Below, piece by piece: positions 1 through 5,277 of a DNA stretch of 12,867 nucleotides (position 1 is its first letter; the number at the start of each line of letters is the position of its first letter). The stretch is from Deltaproteobacteria bacterium (GTDB lineage: Bacteria > Desulfobacterota > Dissulfuribacteria > Dissulfuribacterales > QOAL01), in the NCBI GenBank assembly GCA_026988585.1, contig JALSKY010000190.1, positions 1 to 12,867 of the forward strand. The letters run 5' to 3'. The notes under the pieces were generated by a model. That model was not told the origin of the DNA, made no database searches, and saw only the letters and a program-made list of their open reading frames with translations. The position numbers and the translations under genes are program-made.

Positions 1-125
1 TTTGCAACCACGTTGCCTGCCTCATCAATGAGTAAAACCGTATGGACCCCTGCCTTGATCAATGCATCATCGATGTGATGTTTGGCCCGTTCCAAGGCCG
101 GTCCTGTCAGTACTAAGTCTCCCAT
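1..125 (-). CDS. Roadblock/LC7-like domain protein, N-terminal part
   Basis: Reading leftwards from an ATG at 125-123, an open frame of 41 codons runs off the window edge, so only the N-terminus is visible. It reads as a helix (residues 9-25) followed by a hydrophobic strand and turn, HTVLLIDEAGNVVA. This is the typical opening of a roadblock/LC7 domain, the MglB-like small proteins that act as GTPase-activating or dimeric scaffold partners of Ras-like GTPases in bacteria. A GAGGAG ribosome-binding site lies 9 bases before the ATG, which supports this start. The gene is divergent from the chemosensory operon and shares its upstream region. Too little is visible to exclude another alpha/beta sensor domain. 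The product is probably cytoplasmic, as no signal peptide is seen. Confidence 0.72.
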   Translation of the reverse strand, partial: MGDLVLTGPALERAKHHIDDALIKAGVHTVLLIDEAGNVVA

Positions 126-324
126 CCGTTTAGACTCCTCTATTCATGAAAAAAGGAATAAAACCAGCAGATATCTAAGATCATTATCGGAAACAGAGAA
201 AAAAATATAAAAAAATTCTCAAAAAACAGGAAAAGATGGATGAGTGGCTGAACTTAAAGGGCTGCAGGAGATGGGACGATATGAGATAGAGAAATGGAAG
301 GAAAAAATAGTGTGAGGGAATCAG
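126..324. other. Divergent intergenic region, AT-rich
   Basis: About 200 bases separate the leftward roadblock-like gene from the rightward HDOD gene. Positions 150-235 are very A-rich on the plus strand, as expected for a promoter region. The only promoter-like pattern I would name is the sigma-28-like element listed separately. A TATAAA at 206-211 lies 16 bases after a poor -35 match (TTATCG, 184-189) and is too weak to call. I found no convincing promoter for the minus-strand gene. Confidence 0.6.
255..282 (+). promoter_or_regulatory. Candidate sigma-28 (FliA)-type promoter
   Basis: TAAA at 255-258 is followed after 16 bases by GACGATAT at 275-282. The FliA consensus is TAAA, 15 bases, GCCGATAA. 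The -10 element matches 6 of 8 positions, including the core CGATA. The spacer is one base longer than the consensus. The element would start transcription near 289, leaving a leader of about 35 bases before the HDOD start codon. Chemotaxis operons are classic sigma-28 targets, so position and gene content fit. The match is imperfect and found by eye, so this is a candidate only. Confidence 0.33.
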
Positions 325-1170
325 ATGATCTCAATAGCTGAAAGGCTGGACGGTGTTGAAGATCTTCCGTCAATGCCCTTGACCCTGCAGAGGGTGCTGG
401 CAGAGATGGATAATTCAGTGGGCGATGCCAAAAGCCTTGAAAAGATAATAGAAGAGGACCTGGTCCTTGCCGCCAAGATCCTGAGGGTTGCAAACTCACC
501 TTACTACGGTGTAGCCGGCCATGTTACCAAGGTCTCCCATTCCATAGTGGTTCTTGGCTTTGAAGAGGTGAAGAATCTCGTGATAGGCCTGGCCCTGACC
601 CAGTCCTTTTCACAGGATATCAGTGAATCAGGTCTGTCTGCCAAGGATCTCTGGATGCATTCCGTAGCAGTTGCCCGGGCTTCCAGGGCGTTTGCCGAAC
701 ATGTCCCTGGTCTGGATCGGGAGGAGCTCTTCACCGCTGGCCTGATGCACGATATGGGAAGATTCATACTGTGTCTCTACTTTCAGGACCATCTTCCAGA
801 GATAAGAAGGATCCAGGATGAAAACCAAGTTCCCTTTTTCAAGGCAGAGGAGATTTACGGATTGAGCCATGCAGAAGCAGGGGCATATCTTGCAAAGAAA
901 TGGGAACTCAGCGACTGGCTGGTAAATGTGATTCGATACCATCATCACCCAGCCAGTGCCGGAGCGGAGTCTGTTGCAGCATCCGTGGTCTTTCTGGCGG
1001 ATCAGCTCTGTCAGAAGCTTGAAATTGGCTGGACGAGCAGCCATATGCCGGAAAAGCTCATGGTCCCCAAGACCCTGAACATGGATGCTGCCACTGTGAA
1101 AAAGGTGGCCAAGGAGATGGCGGAAGAGAAGTCCAAGCTTGAGGCAAGCTGGTCTGCTGCCATAGGTTAG
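325..1170 (+). CDS. HDOD domain signalling protein
   Basis: This 281-residue protein is almost entirely one HDOD domain. Visible landmarks are LPSMPLTL (14-21), KILRVANSPYYG (51-62), the helix leading into VLGFEEVKNL (76-85), MHDMGR (141-146, an H142-D143 pair), SHAEAGAYLAKKW (181-193) and IRYHHHP (203-209). HDOD proteins are HD-superfamily relatives that usually lack full phosphohydrolase metal sites and act as regulatory or output modules; here several histidines survive, but activity cannot be read from sequence. There is no signal peptide or membrane segment, so it should be cytoplasmic. The start is supported by GAGGG at 314-318, six bases before the ATG. It is the first gene of the operon, with a gap of about 42 bases to the next gene. 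Its place at the head of a CheA cluster suggests an output or modulator of that pathway. That role is inference; the family assignment is firm. Confidence 0.9.
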   Translation: MISIAERLDGVEDLPSMPLTLQRVLAEMDNSVGDAKSLEKIIEEDLVLAAKILRVANSPYYGVAGHVTKVSHSIVVLGFEEVKNLVIGLALTQSFSQDISESGLSAKDLWMHSVAVARASRAFAEHVPGLDREELFTAGLMHDMGRFILCLYFQDHLPEIRRIQDENQVPFFKAEEIYGLSHAEAGAYLAKKWELSDWLVNVIRYHHHPASAGAESVAASVVFLADQLCQKLEIGWTSSHMPEKLMVPKTLNMDAATVKKVAKEMAEEKSKLEASWSAAIG

Positions 1171-1203
1171 CTGCAGGTGGAAACAGTTTTGAGAAAGGGG
1201 GCT

Positions 1204-1208
1204 GGGAG
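1204..1208 (+). promoter_or_regulatory. Ribosome-binding site deciding a GTG start
   Basis: GGGAG at 1204-1208 lies four bases before GTG 1213. The other in-frame GTG, at 1177, has no comparable site in front of it. The protein that starts at 1213 begins MTEKAVES, which matches the MTQQAVEN start of the next gene in the operon. This is good evidence that 1213 is the true start. Confidence 0.6.
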
Positions 1209-1212
1209 ATCA

Positions 1213-2310
1213 GTGACTGAAAAGGCGGTTGAAAGCAATGTGAGGACCCTGGTGGTAGATGATGCGGCCTTCATGAGAAAGGCCCTGGTAAATGTTCTCT
1301 CTTCCCAGGATGGCATTGAAGTGGTTGGTGTAGCCCGTCATGGAAGAGAGGCACTGGATGCCATAAAGGAGCTCAAACCGGATGTGGTGACTCTGGACGT
1401 TGATATGCCAATAATGGATGGAATTACCGCCATCAAGCATATAATGATCCGGAATCCTGTGCCAGTGGTCATGGTCAGTGGTCTGGCCCATGAGGGCAGG
1501 ATAGCCTATGAAGCCCTGCGTCTCGGTGCTGTGGATTTTTTCCCAAAACCTTCCGGAACAATCTCTGAAAACATGGAGGACGAAGGTGTGCGCCTGGCCA
1601 AGACCATCCGGAGTGCAGCCTCAGTGAACCTGTCTGCAATGGTCAGGGCCAGGAAGAGGGTGGAGCGGCAGGGAGTGCAAGGCGTTACTCTATGCACGTC
1701 AGGGCCTGTCAGATCTGCACTGCTGGTGCTGGCTACTCATGGGGCATGTGCCAAACTGTTTCGGCTGATGCATGGTGTGCCTCCGGTGAAACATGGTGCC
1801 ATCTGGGCAGTTGTGGATCTGCCTGAGGGTGTGGTGCGTTCCTGCTCCGAACAGGTGGAGGAGAGTCTTGGCTGGCAGGTTAGCACCGGTTTTGTTCCAG
1901 GGCCTGCTGCAGGAACGTGCTGTTTTTGCCCGGTGGATACAGGATTGATAGAGGAATCTTCCTGTCATGCGAGCTATGAATCTGGAGCAGAAGAGAGAAT
2001 TGCAGATGGGCCAACCATTCAGGAGATAACAGGAGTTCTTGCGGAGCGGTTTCAGGATTCTCTCCTGATTGTTGTGCTGGGAGGAGATGAAACCCTGTCT
2101 GATGCACCCCTCCTCAATGCTGCAGAAAATGGAGCAGATATCCTTGTCCTTGCACCGGAGCGGAGTGTCAAGGGGGGGCTGGCCAGGAAGCTTATCTCCA
2201 AGAGAGCTGCAACTGTAGCTATCAGGGAACAGGAGCTCTGGGATCGGATTCAAAGATTTTTCAGGCAATCTGCCCTGAAGGCCAGGGCCGCAGACAGCAG
2301 CGGAAAATAA
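1213..2310 (+). CDS. Receiver + degenerate CheB-like response regulator (copy 1)
   Basis: With the GTG start at 1213 the protein has 365 residues; a GTG at 1177 would add 12. Residues 10-120 are a complete receiver: acidic pair D16-D17, phospho-acceptor D62 in TLDVDMP, S89 in VVMVSG and K112 in FFPKP. The rest (about 165-350) follows the CheB methylesterase layout without its catalytic residues. The nucleophile motif G-A-S-T-G-G is LATHGA (173-178), the QHMP histidine is replaced by D202 in VVDLP, and the region of TGMGSDGA reads LGGDETLSD (289-297). In true CheB this triad removes methyl groups from chemoreceptor glutamates, so this copy is unlikely to be an esterase. It is cytoplasmic, and its partner is presumably the CheA downstream. 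It may be a phosphorylation-controlled binding protein, or a phosphate sink. The REC call is firm; the CheB-fold call rests on alignment by eye. Confidence 0.82.
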   Translation: MTEKAVESNVRTLVVDDAAFMRKALVNVLSSQDGIEVVGVARHGREALDAIKELKPDVVTLDVDMPIMDGITAIKHIMIRNPVPVVMVSGLAHEGRIAYEALRLGAVDFFPKPSGTISENMEDEGVRLAKTIRSAASVNLSAMVRARKRVERQGVQGVTLCTSGPVRSALLVLATHGACAKLFRLMHGVPPVKHGAIWAVVDLPEGVVRSCSEQVEESLGWQVSTGFVPGPAAGTCCFCPVDTGLIEESSCHASYESGAEERIADGPTIQEITGVLAERFQDSLLIVVLGGDETLSDAPLLNAAENGADILVLAPERSVKGGLARKLISKRAATVAIREQELWDRIQRFFRQSALKARAADSSGK

Positions 2311-2340
2311 TCCAAAATTTGTTGCGAGGTACAGGACAGA

Positions 2341-3441
2341 ATGACACAGCAAGCAGTGGAAAATCGTGAGATAGGTGGCCTTCCAGGCTTGGAGCATGGG
2401 CTCAGGGTACTGGTGGTGGATGATTCTCCCATGATGTGCAGAATTCTGGAGAAGATATTCTTAGAAGATGAGAGGGTCTCCTCAGTGGATACAGCCCTTA
2501 ATGGCAAGGAGGCCATAAGCCGGATCAGTGCCGGAGAGTATGATGTCTGTACCTTGGACGTCCATATGCCAGGTATGAATGGACTGACTGTTCTGAAAAA
2601 CATAATGATACGCAGTCCGCTGCCAACCCTCATGGTCAGTGCATTTACCGGTGAGGGTTCCCGTGTCACCTTCGAGGCCCTGCGTTACGGTGCAGTGGAT
2701 TTTTTTCAGAAGCCCTCAAGGGATCAGGGGGATGATATCGCTGGGCAGGCTGAGGTCCTGCGGCAGAAGGTGCGCCGTGCTGCCGGTGTCCATGTAACTG
2801 CAGCGAGATACCTTCGGCTCAGGCCAAAGGGGCGTAACAGGGCAAGAGAATCCTCCCAACAGGATCTTCCTGGGATCATCGTGATGAGTTCCTCTACCGG
2901 GGGATACTCATCTCTGCTTTCCCTGATTCCAGCAATAGATGTGCCCCCTGTGGTCCCAATGGTGGCTTCATTGGGTATCCCTGCCCTGCACCTGGCCCCC
3001 TTTGCAGAGTATCTCGATTCCTACTCCACAATTCCGGTTCGGCGGGCGGAGAAGGAGCAGTTTTTACAAGCAGGCACCCTATATCTCCTGGCAAGTGATG
3101 AGGCTGCTTCCTTTGACCAGAATGACGAGGGCTGGCAAATGCTTGTGGACACCCGTCCTATTCAGGTGGAGCATGAAGGCCCGGTAGATCTGATTCTGCT
3201 CTCAGCCAGTGAGCATTTTCAGGAGGGCGTCCTATCCATGTTTCTCTCCGGTGATGATGGATACGGAGTGACCGGGGCAAAAGAGGTGATGAGGTGCGGT
3301 GGAAAGGTGATGGTACAGGAGTTTTCCGAGTGCCTGAGCCCTGCAACGCCAAGGCGTATTCATGATGAGACAGGGGCAAAACCCTGTGAGACTGCACGGC
3401 TCAGGGATCTCATCTCAGTCTGGCAGGTGGATGCAGTTTAA
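2341..3441 (+). CDS. Receiver + degenerate CheB-like response regulator (copy 2)
   Basis: This 366-residue protein is a paralogue of the preceding gene product; both share the start (MTxxAVE), a CheB-type receiver and the stretch IMIR-[NS]-P. The receiver (21-130) has D27-D28, phospho-acceptor D73 in TLDVHMP, S100 and K124 in FFQKP. The C-terminal part is the most CheB-like of the three copies: MSSSTGG (182-188) keeps the serine nucleophile (S185), and GTLYLLAS (245-252) matches the G-x-[VI]-Y-x-A-P strand. The catalytic His position reads MVASLG (S210), and the Asp loop reads LSGDDGYG (302-309) with Y308 where Asp is expected. With only one of three triad residues, methylesterase activity is doubtful. 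AGGA lies four bases before the ATG. The gap to copy 1 is 30 bases and to the next gene 45, consistent with one operon. Confidence 0.84.
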   Translation: MTQQAVENREIGGLPGLEHGLRVLVVDDSPMMCRILEKIFLEDERVSSVDTALNGKEAISRISAGEYDVCTLDVHMPGMNGLTVLKNIMIRSPLPTLMVSAFTGEGSRVTFEALRYGAVDFFQKPSRDQGDDIAGQAEVLRQKVRRAAGVHVTAARYLRLRPKGRNRARESSQQDLPGIIVMSSSTGGYSSLLSLIPAIDVPPVVPMVASLGIPALHLAPFAEYLDSYSTIPVRRAEKEQFLQAGTLYLLASDEAASFDQNDEGWQMLVDTRPIQVEHEGPVDLILLSASEHFQEGVLSMFLSGDDGYGVTGAKEVMRCGGKVMVQEFSECLSPATPRRIHDETGAKPCETARLRDLISVWQVDAV

Positions 3442-3486
3442 GCCAGACATTGGAATGCAGCAGATACCTGATGCTGAGGAGCAGAA

Positions 3487-4902
3487 ATGTTTGAGCTGGA
3501 TCCTTCCATAGAACTTACGCCGCCGGATCTGGGCTATAATGGTTTTTGTAGCGGTATTTCCCTGTCAGATCTGATCCAGGTGGTATGTCTCCAGGGTGAG
3601 GCCATGGTTCTGTCAGTCACTGCTGATGAAGGTTCCGGCCGGATATTCATGGAAAGTGGAGAAGTAGTCCATGCAGAGGCTGGTCCACGGAAGGGCGAAG
3701 AGGCCTTTTATGAGATCATGTGCTGGAGCAGGGGCACCTTTGTACTGGGCCATGGCGCCTCCCCTGAGAAGAGCGTTGCGGTCCCATTGAATTTTCTGCT
3801 CATCGAGGCGCTGAGACAGCGGGACGAGGCTGCTTCAGGCAGAACTGTTGCCAGGGGAAAGCCCGAGATCCTCCTGGTGGATGACTCCACCTTTTTCAAA
3901 AACCGGCTGAAACGGCTACTGCAAAACGAGATGGAGGCAGAGGTTGCAGGAGATGCATCCAACGGTCAGGAGGCCCTGAAGATACTCCAGGGAGAACAGC
4001 ATCCTGATCTTGTGCTGCTGGATCTGAACATGCCTGTCATGGGTGGAGATGTTGCACTGAAACATATAATGATCCGCTCCCCTTCTGCAGTGGCACTGCT
4101 CAGCAGTTTTGCCCCAAGTGATACGCCAAAACTGATGGAGTTTTTCAGGCTGGGAGCAGTGGATTTCATCAGCAAACCTGGCACGGATGAAGATGAGTGG
4201 CAGTTGTTTGTGAAGCGGCTCAAAGGGCTTTGCAGCCGGGCCAAGGGATTCAATATAAATGGTATTCGCAGGGCAAGGCTGCCACGTCCTCCTGCTGAAA
4301 AACATCCTCCAGGACTTCCTGCCCAGGACTTGACCCTTCTGATCGGCGGCAAGGGTGGCCTTCTGGAGCTGCAGAAGATCCTGCCGGTTCTTGGCCATAA
4401 CAATCTTCTCCAGGACTCCCTGGTGGTGTTTCAGGATATATGCCCTGTTCTGGTGCCGCATATAGCCGATTTTTTTGATATGCACTGCAGCCATTCCGTT
4501 CGCCAGATAAAGGCTGGTGCACCGCTTCTGTCAGGGCAGATATGGTTCACAGGCTGGGATCAATGTTGGGATATGGAGTCGGATGATGCCGGTGCAGCAG
4601 TGGTGGCATCCGATCTTCAGGATCCGGAAGAGGGGCTTAACTCCTTTCTCTCAGCGGCGGCTGAGATATTCAGGGATCGGCTTACAGTGGTACTGCTCTC
4701 AGGGGCAGATCTCAAAATAGATCTGGGACTGGATGCCCTCATGGGCTATGGAGGGCATCTGGTAGTTCAGGTCCCGGCTACCGCCGTCTGTCCTGCTCCC
4801 CTGCAGAGATTGATGGACAAGGAGCTTGAGGAGCGTGCCCTGGAGCCTGAGGAGATAGCGGGATTTATATGTAACGATCCGGAAGGGGCCGGACAGAGCT
4901 GA
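3487..4902 (+). CDS. PATAN (DUF4388) + receiver + degenerate CheB-like protein (copy 3)
   Basis: This 471-residue protein has three parts. Residues 16-112 look like a PATAN/DUF4388 domain: GISLSDLIQVVCLQGE (23-38), then strands ending GRIFMESGEVVHAE (51-64), then AFYEIMCWSRGTFVL (73-87). This domain occurs in bacterial signalling proteins and is thought to mediate protein contacts. Residues 126-245 are a receiver with D132-D133, phospho-acceptor D179 in LLDLNMP, S206 and K230 in ISKP. Residues 280-460 keep a CheB-like layout with no triad: IGGKGG (286-291) for G-A-S-T-G-G, FQDICP (D317) for QHMP, and LLSGADLKID for the TGMGSDG loop. It also shares HIMIRSP with copies 1 and 2. A GAGGAG site five bases before the ATG supports the start. 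The fusion suggests a phosphorylation-controlled scaffold rather than an enzyme; that role is inferred. Confidence 0.82.
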   Translation: MFELDPSIELTPPDLGYNGFCSGISLSDLIQVVCLQGEAMVLSVTADEGSGRIFMESGEVVHAEAGPRKGEEAFYEIMCWSRGTFVLGHGASPEKSVAVPLNFLLIEALRQRDEAASGRTVARGKPEILLVDDSTFFKNRLKRLLQNEMEAEVAGDASNGQEALKILQGEQHPDLVLLDLNMPVMGGDVALKHIMIRSPSAVALLSSFAPSDTPKLMEFFRLGAVDFISKPGTDEDEWQLFVKRLKGLCSRAKGFNINGIRRARLPRPPAEKHPPGLPAQDLTLLIGGKGGLLELQKILPVLGHNNLLQDSLVVFQDICPVLVPHIADFFDMHCSHSVRQIKAGAPLLSGQIWFTGWDQCWDMESDDAGAAVVASDLQDPEEGLNSFLSAAAEIFRDRLTVVLLSGADLKIDLGLDALMGYGGHLVVQVPATAVCPAPLQRLMDKELEERALEPEEIAGFICNDPEGAGQS

Positions 4903-4904
4903 AC

Positions 4905-4910
4905 AGGAGG
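4905..4910 (+). promoter_or_regulatory. Strong ribosome-binding site for a TTG start
   Basis: A perfect AGGAGG lies five bases before the TTG at 4916 and two bases after the TGA of the previous gene. It identifies the unusual TTG as the start of the small receiver gene. Confidence 0.8.
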
Positions 4911-4915
4911 CAGAA

Positions 4916-5272
4916 TTGAGGGTCCTGATCGTGGATGATTCCAGCTTTATGAGAAAGAGGATAGCCGGTGCGGTAGAGCGTGCAGGCCATCAAGTGGTGG
5001 GACAGGCCCGGGATGGCCAGGAAGGGATAGAGATGTACAGATCTCTCAAGCCTGACATGGTGATAATGGACGTAACCATGCGTGGAATGGATGGGATCGA
5101 GGCAGTCAGGAATATCCGGCAGGTAGATGGTGAGGCAAGAGTGGTCTTTATGAGCCTTGTCTCTGATGAAAGGATTCAGCAGGAGGCCATGAAACTTGGG
5201 GCCTTGGCATGGCTTGGCAAGGATGAACATGGCCGTCTGATAGATTTGTTGAACAATACAGGAGCGAGGTGA
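4916..5272 (+). CDS. CheY-like single-domain response regulator
   Basis: This 118-residue protein is a stand-alone receiver with no output domain, so it probably works by binding a target or by moving phosphate, as CheY does. Acidic residues D7-D8, phospho-acceptor D52 in IMDVTM, switch serine S80 in VVFMSL and lysine K102 are all present. Two conserved positions are unusual: the Pro of D-x-T-M-P is R56, and the Lys is followed by Asp (GKDE, 101-104) instead of the usual Lys-Pro. The start is TTG, justified by a perfect upstream AGGAGG. It begins 13 bases after copy 3 ends, and its TGA sits inside the ribosome-binding site of cheA, so the two genes are probably translationally coupled. CheA is the obvious phosphodonor. 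Whether it acts on flagella or another output is not visible here. Confidence 0.88.
   Translation: MRVLIVDDSSFMRKRIAGAVERAGHQVVGQARDGQEGIEMYRSLKPDMVIMDVTMRGMDGIEAVRNIRQVDGEARVVFMSLVSDERIQQEAMKLGALAWLGKDEHGRLIDLLNNTGAR
5266..5272 (+). promoter_or_regulatory. cheA: Ribosome-binding site overlapping the cheY-like stop
   Basis: GAGGTGA at 5266-5272 includes the TGA of the upstream receiver gene and is five bases from ATG 5278. It favours ATG 5278 as the cheA start. A GTG at 5269, overlapping the same stop codon and preceded by AGGAG at 5260-5264, is the alternative and would add three residues. Confidence 0.5.
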
Positions 5273-5277
5273 GCTCT

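Noticed and set aside
271..315. 14-codon open frame just before the HDOD gene, in the same reading frame
   Set aside because: GGAG directly touches its ATG, leaving no spacing for initiation, and the peptide is too short to assess. It also overlaps the promoter candidate.
1177..1212. Longer GTG start for CheB-like copy 1
   Set aside because: It has no good ribosome-binding site. The GTG at 1213 has GGGAG in front and gives an N-terminus matching the paralogue downstream.
1699..2397. 232-codon minus-strand open frame over CheB-like copy 1
   Set aside because: It has an odd Cys- and His-rich composition with no recognisable domain, and it lies opposite a gene with a clear receiver domain.
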